Of a DNA stretch of 64,000 bases, positions 34,515 through 43,670 are shown in pieces; position 1 is the first letter of the stretch; every line of letters begins with the position of its first letter. Position numbers and translations under genes: made by a program. Under the pieces are notes generated by a model that saw nothing but the letters and a program-made list of their open reading frames with translations, was not told the DNA's origin and made no database searches. The DNA is from Candidatus Sedimenticola sp. (ex Thyasira tokunagai) (GTDB taxonomy: Bacteria; Pseudomonadota; Gammaproteobacteria; Chromatiales; Chromatiaceae): positions 3,596,598-3,660,597 of the forward strand of contig CP134874.1 of the NCBI GenBank assembly GCA_037318855.1. The letters run 5' to 3'.

Positions 34515-35591
34515 GTGACAAATCACCAATTTAAAAGAGCGATAAAAGCCCTGCCGATTTCTCTGCTAATTGCAGCTGGATTGCTGTTCACCCCTACTCT
34601 TGTGATCGCAAAGAGTGCTGCTGGTGCCATAGAAAAGATGGACAGGGATGGCGACGGAAAAATCAGCAAAGGGGAGTGGAAAAAGAAAAAAAAGATGTTC
34701 GCCATGATTGATCTTGATAGCGACGGTTACGTGACCCTGGAGGAGCTACAGATCCGCTTTGGTGAGCGCACCACAGAGGCAGACAGCAGTGTAGAACGAC
34801 CCGACCAGGCTTCCATGAGTGCCATCCGTAGGGCGGGGTTTGACGATGTGCAGGATCTGAAGGATCGCGGGTTGATTGAAACCGGCCTGTACCCTGTGTG
34901 GGAGGACGACGCCAGTTGCCGAGGCATAGACGAGTGGTATGCCAAGGATTACAGCCCAAAACGGCCCAAGGAGTCCTACCACGGGGGCATAGATATACCC
35001 GCCCCGTTTGGTACACCCATCTATGCCGCTATGGATGGTGAGGTGGTTGCCATCTATGAAGGAAAACTCAATCCCAGGGGTATAGAGGTGGTAATGCGTC
35101 ACACCCCTGAGGAGAGCGGCTTGCCACTCTATATCTACACCCGCTATACCCACTTCAACCGCATGCCTGAAGTGAAGGTGGGGCAGCATCTGAAGATGGG
35201 TGACCTCCTCGGCCCTACCGGCAACTCAGGTATTCAGGGATGTGAATTGACCGGTAAACCATGCAGAAAGGCTCGTCGGCCGGCTATCCACTACGACGTA
35301 CTCTACTCCAGAGATAAAAGATATTATGATACCGGTACAACGCTGGTGCCATTCGACGTCTACTGGATGGATCCCAACGCGCTCTACCGAAAAAAGCCAC
35401 CCTTCGACTCATTCACCCTGCGTGGACTACTCGCTGAACATAAAGCGATCCCCATCGCCTATATGTTTGAGAGTGGGGAACGGGTACCGCCGGATACAAA
35501 AATGATCTGGCCATACGCCTGCAAAAAAACATCAAAAACCAACGCTACAACATCCCAATCGCCCTGGGATGTAATGGGTTCTGGAGACTAG
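34515..35591 (+). CDS. Periplasmic M23-family peptidase with EF-hand pair
   Basis: 358 aa starting at GTG 34515. Signal peptide (about 1-32, ending VIA). Two EF-hand calcium loops come first: DRDGDGKISKGEW (about 44-56) and DLDSDGYVTLEEL (about 68-80). The LytM/M23 domain (about 140-270) has the zinc motif HGGIDIPAPFG and the later HYDVLYS; a Cys pair CELTGKPC lies between. M23 enzymes cut peptidoglycan cross-links. Calcium control of the peptidase is suggested by the EF-hands. Its stop codon lies inside the left tip of the foldback element at 35588-35856. Confidence 0.85.
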   Translation: MTNHQFKRAIKALPISLLIAAGLLFTPTLVIAKSAAGAIEKMDRDGDGKISKGEWKKKKKMFAMIDLDSDGYVTLEELQIRFGERTTEADSSVERPDQASMSAIRRAGFDDVQDLKDRGLIETGLYPVWEDDASCRGIDEWYAKDYSPKRPKESYHGGIDIPAPFGTPIYAAMDGEVVAIYEGKLNPRGIEVVMRHTPEESGLPLYIYTRYTHFNRMPEVKVGQHLKMGDLLGPTGNSGIQGCELTGKPCRKARRPAIHYDVLYSRDKRYYDTGTTLVPFDVYWMDPNALYRKKPPFDSFTLRGLLAEHKAIPIAYMFESGERVPPDTKMIWPYACKKTSKTNATTSQSPWDVMGSGD

Positions 35592-35856
35592 TGGGCCATG
35601 CGGGAAGTTCGGTAACTCACAGAGCCCCGCTAAGAGGCCAAGGTAAGGCGCGTACCGCAGGGAATGGCAAGCCCTTTCCAAGGTGCGCAACGCAGCATTG
35701 GCCTCTTAGCGGGGCTCCCTCCGGGCCAGTCCACAAGCCGGGTTGGCGGTGTTGCACTCGTTTGAATTGGCTACGGCCAGTCCTGCACTCGTGCGCCTTG
35801 CCAACCCGGCTTGTGAACTGGCTGTGGGTTACCGAATTTTCCGCATGGCCCACTAG
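35588..35856. repeat. Three-armed foldback element (269 bp)
   Basis: Outer tips are a perfect 16-bp palindrome, CTAGTGGGCCATGCGG (35588-35603) and CCGCATGGCCCACTAG (35841-35856). The arms continue with gttcggtaactcacag / ctgtgggttaccgaa. Inside are two separate hairpins: AGAGCCCCGCTAAGAGGCCA (35621-) with its complement at 35698-35717, and CCAGTCCACAAGCCGGGTTG (35726-) with its complement at 35800-35821. It fills the gap between convergent genes and supplies both stop codons (TAG at each tip). Confidence 0.88.
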
Positions 35857-36254
35857 GACGCCTTCGACCCTGACAAATCCCAACCAAAGGTGCAATCGAG
35901 CTGTGCCAGGACCAGTATCAGATCATTGATATCACCCTCGAGCATCAGCGCTAATGGCGGCCGACCAAAGCGGCGATGTTTCTTACGAAGCCACTGGCTA
36001 CCCATATGGGGATTGGTAGGATAGGTGGTATGCAGTGCACCGGCGATCTTCATCACATAATCCATACGACGATTAATCTCGAGCTCATCGGGAAAGGGCA
36101 GATGACTGCGATACTTGTAGAAAATACGCGCCCCGGTCTTCTCAGGCAGGCCCATCAACGTGCGCATATCCTCCACTCCAAGCTTCCAGGAGTCGAGAAT
36201 ACTCATCGTCGCCTTAGTCAGTGTCAGGCGCTGTTCCGGGGTCATTTCACTCAT
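35853..36254 (-). CDS. DUF2384 (MbcA/ParS/Xre-antitoxin C-terminal) protein
   Basis: 133 aa from MSEMTPEQRLTLTKA (ATG 36254, GGAG upstream). The N-terminal part is a Xre-like helical region (ILDSWKLGVEDMRTLMGLPEK) and the C-terminal part has the DUF2384 pattern W-x-x-x-x-x-x-F-x-x-PP-LALM-x-x-G. Such proteins are usually antitoxins paired with a RES-domain toxin. No RES gene is adjacent; the upstream gene is an unrelated-looking 148-aa protein. It may be an orphan regulator. Its stop codon is provided by the foldback element. Confidence 0.7.
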   Translation of the reverse strand: MSEMTPEQRLTLTKATMSILDSWKLGVEDMRTLMGLPEKTGARIFYKYRSHLPFPDELEINRRMDYVMKIAGALHTTYPTNPHMGSQWLRKKHRRFGRPPLALMLEGDINDLILVLAQLDCTFGWDLSGSKAS

Positions 36255-36342
36255 TGAACTCTGCTCCACGCTATATTTTCCTACCATTTGAGTAGGATAT
36301 TAGCACAGCATTGAGATCCTATTTACTACGAATGCATAGGGT

Positions 36343-36789
36343 TTAATTAAATATCCGCCGCCACCAGCGTTTCCGATTTGCCGCAAGCACCTGTACAGCC
36401 GGAATATCACAGGGTTTGAGCTTGCTCAACACCCAACCGGGTAGTGGCGGATTATCACTGTAACCACATGAAACACCAAGATTATTTGGATCATATATCT
36501 TGATGAATCCCGGCTCTCTCAGGTTGTCGGCATAGACGATACCGCAGTACTCCTCATCGTGCTCCTGACGCAACAGAAGGTCCATCTCCTGGATAAAGGC
36601 GTGAAACTGCTCTCGATCGGCACAGGCAAGCGGTGGCGCCTCTCCAATGGCATAGACATACCAATCCGTTCCCGGCTGTTCGCGCAACCGCTGCCACAGA
36701 TCATCCAGGTGGTGCCAACGCAGGGCCGATGTAAAGCTGCCTCGAAAAGCGGTCATGTAGACCTGTTCACTCTCTGAAACGTCACTCAT
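36343..36789 (-). CDS. Conserved-looking hypothetical protein
   Basis: 148 aa, soluble, no signal or TM segment. Recognisable features are an aromatic-rich centre (WHHLDDLWQRLREQPGTDWY), an acidic stretch around LLLRQEHDEEYCGIVYADN, and a basic end (NRKRWWRRIFN). I do not recognise the family. It lies 88 nt upstream of the DUF2384 gene on the same strand, so the two could be co-transcribed; a toxin role is possible by position only and I saw no toxin motif. Confidence 0.6.
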   Translation of the reverse strand: MSDVSESEQVYMTAFRGSFTSALRWHHLDDLWQRLREQPGTDWYVYAIGEAPPLACADREQFHAFIQEMDLLLRQEHDEEYCGIVYADNLREPGFIKIYDPNNLGVSCGYSDNPPLPGWVLSKLKPCDIPAVQVLAANRKRWWRRIFN

Positions 36790-36885
36790 ATCTCTGTACC
36801 GTTAATCAAAATCACACATAGATTATAAAGACCGGGGACAAATGGGTATAATTTCAATTTTCCAATACAACATACCCTACGAGCC

Positions 36886-37776
36886 ATGAACCAACCCAAC
36901 TCATTACTTGAATCAGATCTCTCCCATCTTAAGTTGCTGAACCGCGGCAAAGTCAGGGACATCTACGATGTAGATCAAGAGCATATGCTCATCGTTACCA
37001 GCGACCGTCTGTCAGCATTTGACGTCATTCTGCCTCAGCCGATCCCCGGTAAGGGTGAAGTTCTGACCCGTGTGGCCAACTTCTGGTTTGAGCGTACCCG
37101 TAACATTATCCCCAACCATCTCTCTGACAAATCCCTGGAAGAGGTTGTGCCTGATGCCGCACAGCGCAAGCTGCTGGGCGACCGCGCCCTGGTGGTACGT
37201 AAGCTCAACCCTCTGCCGATCGAGGCGATTGTCCGTGGTTACCTGATCGGCTCTGGCTGGAAAGATTATCAGAAAAGTGGTGGCGTCTGCGGTATCGAAT
37301 TGCCCACCGGTCTTCAGCAGGCCGACCAACTGCCCGAGGCGATCTACACCCCCTCCTCCAAGGCCGAGGTCGGCGAGCACGACGAGAATATCAGCTTTGA
37401 GCAGACCGTCGACCTGCTGGGCCGGGAACTGGCTGAGCAGGTGCGAGATGTCAGTCTGAAGATATACACCGAGTGTGCCGCCTATGCTCGCGAAAAGGGC
37501 ATCATCATTGCCGACACCAAGTTCGAGTTTGGCCAGGATGACGAAGGAACACTCTACCTGATCGACGAGGTGCTGACTCCTGACTCCTCACGCTTCTGGC
37601 CTGCAGACCAGTATCGCCCCGGCATCAGTCCCCCCAGCTTCGACAAGCAGTTCGTGCGTGACTACCTGGAGACCCTTGATTGGGACAAAACCCCTCCCGG
37701 ACCTGAGCTTCCCGAAGAAGTGATCACTAAAACGTCTGAGAAGTACCTGGAAGCAGAATCGATTCTGACCAAATAG
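36886..37776 (+). CDS. purC: SAICAR synthase PurC (long form)
   Basis: 296 aa. Ligates CAIR with aspartate using ATP in purine synthesis. Seen: [14 protein letters not shown] (ATP loop), [42 protein letters not shown], and DTKFEFG...[15 protein letters not shown]. About 60 aa longer than the E. coli enzyme, matching the long bacterial/fungal form. A probable -10 box (tataat) sits about 35 nt upstream of the ATG. Followed after 7 nt by a glutaredoxin gene, suggesting read-through. Confidence 0.96.
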   Translation: MNQPNSLLESDLSHLKLLNRGKVRDIYDVDQEHMLIVTSDRLSAFDVILPQPIPGKGEVLTRVANFWFERTRNIIPNHLSDKSLEEVVPDAAQRKLLGDRALVVRKLNPLPIEAIVRGYLIGSGWKDYQKSGGVCGIELPTGLQQADQLPEAIYTPSSKAEVGEHDENISFEQTVDLLGRELAEQVRDVSLKIYTECAAYAREKGIIIADTKFEFGQDDEGTLYLIDEVLTPDSSRFWPADQYRPGISPPSFDKQFVRDYLETLDWDKTPPGPELPEEVITKTSEKYLEAESILTK

Positions 37777-37783
37777 TCAATCG

Positions 37784-38038
37784 ATGAAGAAGGCCGAGCG
37801 GATTACCCTCTATAGCACCCGGCAGTGTTCCCACTGCCGGCAGCTGAAGGCGTATCTCAAGCAACACAAGATACCCTTTGCCGAGTTTGATATAGAGCGT
37901 AATCGCCGCGCCTTCAGCGAGTTTCAGCGTATCGGTGGACGTGGTGTTCCCGTCATCACCATAGGCAAGCGTGTAATCAACGGCTTCAACCCAAAGCCTC
38001 TGGCCCAGGCTCTGCGTCAGGCGGGCTTTGATGTCTGA
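37784..38038 (+). CDS. Glutaredoxin-family protein
   Basis: 84 aa thioredoxin fold with active site C15SHC18 (RQCSHCRQ), the cis-proline RGVPVITIG and the C-terminal glycine pair replaced by VINGFNP. Glutaredoxins and NrdH-like proteins reduce disulfides with glutathione or thioredoxin reductase. The CxHC site is not the classical CPYC, so substrate and reductant are uncertain. Its stop overlaps the srkA start by 8 nt. Confidence 0.85.
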   Translation: MKKAERITLYSTRQCSHCRQLKAYLKQHKIPFAEFDIERNRRAFSEFQRIGGRGVPVITIGKRVINGFNPKPLAQALRQAGFDV

Positions 38039-39023
38039 CGACAACCACCACCCCTACAACAAGCTCACACCCGATACCGTTCTCGACGCCTTGGAGTCTG
38101 CCGGCTACCAGCCGGACGGTGGGCTCTTCGCCCTCAACAGCTACGAAAACCGTGTCTACCAGATCGGCATTGATGAGGGTAACCCTCTGGTCGGTAAGTT
38201 CTACCGCCCGGATCGCTGGAGTGACGAGTGCATTCTCGAGGAGCACAGCTTCACCCTCGCCCTGGCGGAGGATGAGATTCCGGTGGTCGCCCCATTGGTG
38301 AGTGACAGCGGCGACACCCTGCACCAACATGAAGGTTTTCGTTTCAGCCTCTTTCCCCGGCGCGGTGGCCGCTGGCCGGAGCTTGAAGATCCCGACACTC
38401 TGGAGTGGATAGGCCGTTTTCTTGGCCGTATTCACCAACTGGGGGCGAGCAAATCCTTCTCACACCGCCCCACCATCACCGCTGGTGAGATGGGTGGCGA
38501 CAGCATCAGCTATCTGCTGGAGAACGGCTGGATCCCAATCGAGCAAGAGCACAGCTACCATCGCTTGAGCAAACAGTTAATGGCGCAGATTAACGAGGCA
38601 TTCGATAAGGCAGCCGGCTGCCGGATCATACGCCTCCACGGCGACTGCCACCCGGGCAATATCCTCTGGACCGACAACGGCCCTCACTTCGTCGATATGG
38701 ATGATTGCCGTAGCGGCCCGGCAATTCAGGATCTATGGATGCTACTCTCCGGTGACAGAAACGAGATGGCCCTGCAGCTGAGTTATCTGCGGGAGGGGTA
38801 CGATACCTTCCATGAGTTGGATGCCAGGGAGCTGGTCCTGATTGAGCCCCTGCGTACCCTGCGTATGATCCACTACGCCGCCTGGCTGGCCCGCCGCTGG
38901 CAGGACCCAGCCTTCCCCGCGGCCTTCCCCTGGTTCAACACCCCGCAGTACTGGCAGGAGCATATTGCCACCCTTGAGCAGCAGGCTTTGACGTTGAATG
39001 AAGCGCCTCTACCGCTCTACTGA
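38031..39023 (+). CDS. srkA: Stress response serine/threonine kinase SrkA (YihE/RdoA)
   Basis: 330 aa from ATG 38031 (MSDDNHHPYNKLTPD). Kinase-like fold of the APH family: LNSYENRVYQIG near the start, LVGKFYRPDRWSD (ATP lysine), catalytic loop RLHGDCHPGNILW and metal site FVDMDDCRSGP. SrkA protects cells from stress-induced death in E. coli, where it is cotranscribed with dsbA; here it follows a glutaredoxin, a comparable thiol-redox context. Confidence 0.92.
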   Translation: MSDDNHHPYNKLTPDTVLDALESAGYQPDGGLFALNSYENRVYQIGIDEGNPLVGKFYRPDRWSDECILEEHSFTLALAEDEIPVVAPLVSDSGDTLHQHEGFRFSLFPRRGGRWPELEDPDTLEWIGRFLGRIHQLGASKSFSHRPTITAGEMGGDSISYLLENGWIPIEQEHSYHRLSKQLMAQINEAFDKAAGCRIIRLHGDCHPGNILWTDNGPHFVDMDDCRSGPAIQDLWMLLSGDRNEMALQLSYLREGYDTFHELDARELVLIEPLRTLRMIHYAAWLARRWQDPAFPAAFPWFNTPQYWQEHIATLEQQALTLNEAPLPLY

Positions 39024-39085
39024 TTGCAGCACGGAAAAGTATCCTTCGCTGTGCAAAAGCGTGCTCCAGTAGCCGTAAAATCACC

Positions 39086-39163
39086 TGTAGGAGCCCCGCC
39101 CCGGAGCGATGGAATTTGTCGCTACTGTGCAACGTTCATCGCGGCGGGGGCGCCACTCCCACA
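39086..39163. repeat. Hairpin repeat, tgtaggagcg family, copy 3
   Basis: Opens TGTAGGAGCCCCGCCCCGGA and closes GGGGGCGCCACTCCCACA, with inner gcgatgg / ttcatcgc; diverged from the copies at 21-101 and 21906-21985. Confidence 0.65.
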
Positions 39164-39457
39164 GCAATAGGCATCAGTTATTTGCCATATCTCCAGCTGA
39201 ATAGTCACTTCTAATCAATCCCCTCTGCCGACATGTGTTAACTTCAGTCCCACGACAAAGAGAGCAGTCTCAGAGTGGTTTTGCCACACATCGGACAACT
39301 TGGATATGACACTGTTTGCGGTTACTCAACAAAAACGGGCGAACACCTGTTCTTTCATCATGGCATGCAGGTCATGGGAACGGAATCAACCATAGGAACG
39401 GCGTCCTTGCCGTTATGAATACTACAGGGGAAGGGGGTTTTCACTGCATCCCGCTAT
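39164..39457. other. Noncoding stretch
   Basis: No supported gene. AGCTGAATAGTCAC near 39190 resembles one arm of the element at 53371-53511, suggesting an old fragment of the same repeat. Confidence 0.4.
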
Positions 39458-39615
39458 GGAGCCTCTGATTAAGTCTGGTTAGATTTAGGCTGAGATAAAA
39501 TTGTTCTAATTTGTTTCGAAGTGAGCGGTAATAGCCGCTCTATTGCTGCGATCTTCGGAGCGAATTGGGGCAATTTTAGCCCGCGTAAAGCAATCATGAC
39601 TCGATCAGAGTCTCC
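39458..39615. mobile_element. 158-bp MITE-like element
   Basis: Terminal inverted repeats of 18 bp, GGAGCCTCTGATTAAGTC (39458-39475) and GACTCGATCAGAGTCTCC (39598-39615), agree at 15 of 18 positions. A 4-bp direct repeat CTAT flanks it (39454-39457 and 39616-39619). It has no coding capacity. The ends resemble IS5-type termini (inference), so it may be a non-autonomous derivative. Confidence 0.75.
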
Positions 39616-39645
39616 CTATAGGTGCCGATTGGATTATGGCGGTTA

Positions 39646-40566
39646 TCAATCAGCAATACCGGTGCCGGCCAGGCGGTCAAAATAACGGGCGCGATAGTAG
39701 TGGCGTTTGTGAGTCGCATCATCGCTGAAGGCGGCACGGTCATGCAGCACATTGTTACTCACCAGCCCCATGCCCGACTCAAGCCGACCACGGAAGATAT
39801 AGGGCGAGTCACTATTGAGAATCTCTTCCAGAGTGGCCAGCGCCTCTCTACTGGCCGGATCATCGGCCCATATCACGTTATTGACGCGAATGGTGTAGCG
39901 CATGTGCAGATCTCCAGAGGGCATGATGCTGAACACCGGACCCGGTTCTTCCTGACGGGCCACCTTGCCACCCTCATCGATACGCGCCGGAATCGTCATT
40001 GCACTATCATCCATCAGGGCGCGGATGAAATCGGGATTTTTCTCCCTCAACAGGATATAGGCAATCTCATGATCCATAAGGGCATTTTCGCCACCACTGG
40101 CTGCCTGTTGTGTCACATGCAGGTTCAATGCGTGTATCTGTTTCGCCGCTTGATTGTAGTAACCGTCGGTATGCCAGTTGATATGCCTGTTACTGAACGG
40201 GATGTAATCCTGCCGAACCCCATCGTCTCTGACGGTCAACGAAGTGAGGCCGGTCTCATCAGCAAGCCAGTTTTTATTGATCTGTTGGAGGCCAAAGCAG
40301 CGTGCCATCGCAAGGGGGATCTCCGGATCAGTATCCGTTCCTGTAGTACTGGCATAGAGGGCCATATTGGTCTTGCGGCAACGTTGCAGCAGCGCATCAT
40401 GCTCACTCTCTGTGAGACTGCGGGGATCATTGATCTCCACCAGCAGATCCCCCAGATTGGTCGGATAACCCTCCAGCTTTTGATCACGCCACTCTCTATA
40501 CAGCGCATCATTTTCAAGATTGAACGGGCTGAATACTGCATCATATTTCTGTTGCGCACTCGACAT
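39646..40566 (-). CDS. TauD/TfdA-family Fe(II)/2-oxoglutarate dioxygenase
   Basis: 306 aa from ATG 40566 with a GGAGG box 8 nt upstream. The 2-His-1-carboxylate iron site is visible as H132-T-D134 (NWHTDGYY) and distal H275 (LHDRAAF); the C-terminal HYYRARYFDR carries the usual 2-oxoglutarate-binding arginines. Family enzymes hydroxylate taurine, sulfonates, carnitine-like and other substrates. No transporter or sulfonate gene is adjacent, so the substrate is open. A 322-aa frame on the opposite strand is its shadow. Confidence 0.88.
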   Translation of the reverse strand: MSSAQQKYDAVFSPFNLENDALYREWRDQKLEGYPTNLGDLLVEINDPRSLTESEHDALLQRCRKTNMALYASTTGTDTDPEIPLAMARCFGLQQINKNWLADETGLTSLTVRDDGVRQDYIPFSNRHINWHTDGYYNQAAKQIHALNLHVTQQAASGGENALMDHEIAYILLREKNPDFIRALMDDSAMTIPARIDEGGKVARQEEPGPVFSIMPSGDLHMRYTIRVNNVIWADDPASREALATLEEILNSDSPYIFRGRLESGMGLVSNNVLHDRAAFSDDATHKRHYYRARYFDRLAGTGIAD

Positions 40567-40807
40567 GAAAAACACCTCCTGCAATATTGATTCACCCTAT
40601 GGGTAGAAAGAGGCACTCAGACTAATGCACTGACGGATCCCTGTACTTGACACAAAGCAGGCGTGATAAATTTCGCAAATTTATGCTATCCACCTGATAC
40701 TATATGAGAAATAGCAATTTATTAGATATTTTCCTGGAATTTAAACATCCAGCTACCCAGGGGGTGGAGGTTCCACATCGGGTCACTGTGGTTCCACAAG
40801 CTCCTTC

Positions 40808-43663
40808 TCACCATCGGGGAGAGGGGTCAACGGATCTGTTCACGGAATACAACTCACTGAGGATCTCTGTTGCCTCATTCGCCGGCAGGGGCTTGTTGAT
40901 GTAATAGCCCTGAGCATAATCACAGGCCCTCGCCCTCAGATAATTCATCTGTTCAGCCTTCTCTACTCCTTCTGCAATCACCTTGATGTCCAGTTCTCCA
41001 GCCAACAGAATCAACGTATTCACAAGCCGTTCCTCACGCTGACTATCAGCGATTTTTGACACAAAAGACTTATCAATCTTAATTGCACTGATTGGAAAAA
41101 CACTGAGATAGCTTAAGGATGAGTAACCGGTACCAAAATCGTCTAGGTGAATACTTATGCTGCAATCCTTCAGCTGGGTCAAAGAGTCGAGCACAGCCAA
41201 CTTGTCCCTGAATATCGCAGTCTCCGTCAGTTCCACAGCGATATAACTTGCATCCAGCTGATATTGGGCAATCTCCTGCTTCATGAAGCCGATAAGGCCG
41301 GGATCTGTGAACTGTTTTGGTGAAATATTGACGGCAACTTTAAAATCAGGCGGCAGCTTAAACTGCTCACTCCACGCCTTCGTCTGCCTCACCACCTCTC
41401 CGAATATCCAATGGCCCAACGGATGTATCAGATTACTCTCTTCAGCCAGGGGGATAAATATATCCGGCGAGATACCTTTGTTTGGGTGGTGCCAACGAAT
41501 CAAACTCTCAAAGCCGATGGTTCTATCTGTTTTAAGGCAGTGGATAGGCTGGAAGTACATCTTAAGCTCCCCCTTATCGAGGGCCTTTGTCAGATCCTTC
41601 TCCATGGATGTCCGCGCCAACAGAATACTACGCATCTCATTGTCAAAGATCTCGTAACGCCCCTTGCCCATGGATTTGGCCCGATACATTGCGGTATCGG
41701 CATCTCGAAGTATCTCATCAGCATTGTCATAGCCTGTTTTTGAGAAGGCCACACCGATACTTGAGTGTGACAGGCACTCATGATGATAAAGGTAATAAGG
41801 ATCGGAGATGCTAACCGTCAGCCGGTTGATAACCTGCAATGCATCATTAGTTTTTATATTAGGCAACAGGACAATGAACTCGTCTCCACCAAGGCGCGCC
41901 AGTGAATCCCCCGGCCTTATGCACGCCTCAATACGCTTGGATACCTCAATAAGTAATAGATCGCCATAGCTGTGGCCCAGTGTGTCGTTAAGCTTCTTAA
42001 AGTCATCGAGATCAAGAAACAGAACAGCAAACTCTTTTTCAGGATCCGCCCTGTACTCAACCAGTTCACGGCTGATACGCTTTAGCATCCACTGGCGATT
42101 ATAGAGCCCGGTCAGAGGGTCATGGGATGCATCATGACGCAACCTTCCCTCAATCTCTTTTTGCAAACTGACATCCTGAATGGAACCCGCCATCCGGATC
42201 ACCTTGCCCCTCTTATCACGTATCGCCTGACAGTTGTTACTGACATAGACAAAGGAGCCATCATGCCTGCTCATCCGGTGCTCTACATTGATGGAAGAGT
42301 TTTTCGATCGAAGAAATTCCTTGAGGCGTCTTCGAATATAGGGGCGATCTTCCGGGTGAATCAAACTGTAGAAATTGGCCAGAGAGGCTTTCAGTTCATC
42401 TGGCTTATAACCGACAATCTCTTTGAAACGGTCTGAGAAATAGACGCTTTTGACTTCGTGATTCAGATCCCAGATACCTTCATTTGTGGCACGTGAAACC
42501 AGTTCATATCGTTCTTCACTGAGACGTAGCGCCTCTTCTGAATTGTGACGCTTGTGCAACTCATCCAGAAACTGATTAAACCACTGTGCCAGTTGAGAGA
42601 TCTCATCCACCCCGGGAACCGGCAGTTTCTCTACATTAGTCTCACCCGCTTTCAAGCGCTGAAAACTCTTGGTTATGTACTTGATTGGCGAAACCAGAGA
42701 ATTTGAAAAATATAATGCAACAAAACCCACAAAGATCAATGCGAGGGTGAACACACCAATAGTGGCATTGCGGATCAGATCCACCTGGGCCAGCAGAGCT
42801 GATCGTGGGACCTCTGACAACAGCATCCAACCGCTACGCTCTACCGGTTGCATGGTCTGGTAGACACTCCCCTGAGGGGAGCTTACCAACACATGCCGCT
42901 GGGTCGTTCCCAGAACCCCTTGCCTGTAATCTCCCACATCCTGACCGATACGCCTCCTGTCGGGGTGAAAAATATAGCGATTATTCTGATCGATCAGATA
43001 GTACCTGGCAGTCTCATCAGCCATACCAAAAAGCTTGGATAGCGAATCAGTACTGAAATTGACAATCAGTGTCCCAATGGGCTTTCTCTCGAGGCTTTCC
43101 CTGTCGGTGGAATACATCGTTTGTGCTGCAGCCAGCACATACTTCTGGCTCGATCCTGCACTGATATTTTCCGTCACACCGACCCAGTGCACCAGCGCCT
43201 GCGATCCTCTTGCTTCCTGCTTTATCTGATCCCTTACCGCCTCTTTAGTCCTTGTATCGAGGGTATCTCCAACCTGGAAGCTAGAACCCTGCTCGCCGGA
43301 TACATAAATGGAAACAAGCCCCTTTACATTAAGGTAGCCGTTCAGGATATAGCCAACCTGGGCTTCGGTGGCGAGCTGCTCGTAGATTGTGATATCCCGC
43401 TGCGGTCTAAGTAGCGCATCTGTGATTGCCTCTACGCTTGAGATATTGGCGATAAGACTTTCGATCTGTTCCTGAATGAGGACCAGATTATCCCGGTAAC
43501 CTTCAAGGATATGCACCTGATCTTTGAGTGCACCGGCAACCAGCGCTTCCTTCGCCGTCTGATAGGCCACCAGGCCGGCTGTCAGCAAGGGAACGACACC
43601 CATCAGCATCAAAAAGATGGCATACTTATAGGTGATGTTCAGCCTGCTGAAGAACTTGAACAT
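40808..43663 (-). CDS. Membrane-bound GGDEF-EAL protein with Cache, HAMP and PAS domains
   Basis: 951 aa. TM helices at about 13-34 and 300-320 enclose a periplasmic Cache-type sensor (YYLIDQNNRYIFHPDRRRIG). HAMP and PAS (YELVSRATNEGIWDLNHEVK) follow. The diguanylate cyclase domain has an intact RLGGDEFIVL near 590. The phosphodiesterase domain reads ESL instead of EAL near 717 but keeps the catalytic glutamate and the later NISPKQF, LTETA, DDFGTGYSSL, KIDKSF and AEGVE, so activity is plausible. It likely controls c-di-GMP in response to a periplasmic ligand. The gene starts 7 nt after an orphan sugar-binding-type lipoprotein gene, which probably presents the ligand. Confidence 0.93.
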   Translation of the reverse strand: MFKFFSRLNITYKYAIFLMLMGVVPLLTAGLVAYQTAKEALVAGALKDQVHILEGYRDNLVLIQEQIESLIANISSVEAITDALLRPQRDITIYEQLATEAQVGYILNGYLNVKGLVSIYVSGEQGSSFQVGDTLDTRTKEAVRDQIKQEARGSQALVHWVGVTENISAGSSQKYVLAAAQTMYSTDRESLERKPIGTLIVNFSTDSLSKLFGMADETARYYLIDQNNRYIFHPDRRRIGQDVGDYRQGVLGTTQRHVLVSSPQGSVYQTMQPVERSGWMLLSEVPRSALLAQVDLIRNATIGVFTLALIFVGFVALYFSNSLVSPIKYITKSFQRLKAGETNVEKLPVPGVDEISQLAQWFNQFLDELHKRHNSEEALRLSEERYELVSRATNEGIWDLNHEVKSVYFSDRFKEIVGYKPDELKASLANFYSLIHPEDRPYIRRRLKEFLRSKNSSINVEHRMSRHDGSFVYVSNNCQAIRDKRGKVIRMAGSIQDVSLQKEIEGRLRHDASHDPLTGLYNRQWMLKRISRELVEYRADPEKEFAVLFLDLDDFKKLNDTLGHSYGDLLLIEVSKRIEACIRPGDSLARLGGDEFIVLLPNIKTNDALQVINRLTVSISDPYYLYHHECLSHSSIGVAFSKTGYDNADEILRDADTAMYRAKSMGKGRYEIFDNEMRSILLARTSMEKDLTKALDKGELKMYFQPIHCLKTDRTIGFESLIRWHHPNKGISPDIFIPLAEESNLIHPLGHWIFGEVVRQTKAWSEQFKLPPDFKVAVNISPKQFTDPGLIGFMKQEIAQYQLDASYIAVELTETAIFRDKLAVLDSLTQLKDCSISIHLDDFGTGYSSLSYLSVFPISAIKIDKSFVSKIADSQREERLVNTLILLAGELDIKVIAEGVEKAEQMNYLRARACDYAQGYYINKPLPANEATEILSELYSVNRSVDPSPRW

Positions 43664-43670
43664 ACTGTTA

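Noticed and set aside
39622..40590. 322-aa reading frame on the plus strand
   Set aside because: It is antisense to the TauD-family gene, whose HTD and distal His motifs and GGAGG site are clear; the plus frame has no family features.
41490..41530. Inactive phosphodiesterase because the motif reads ESL instead of EAL
   Set aside because: The catalytic Glu and all other visible catalytic motifs are present, so inactivity cannot be concluded.
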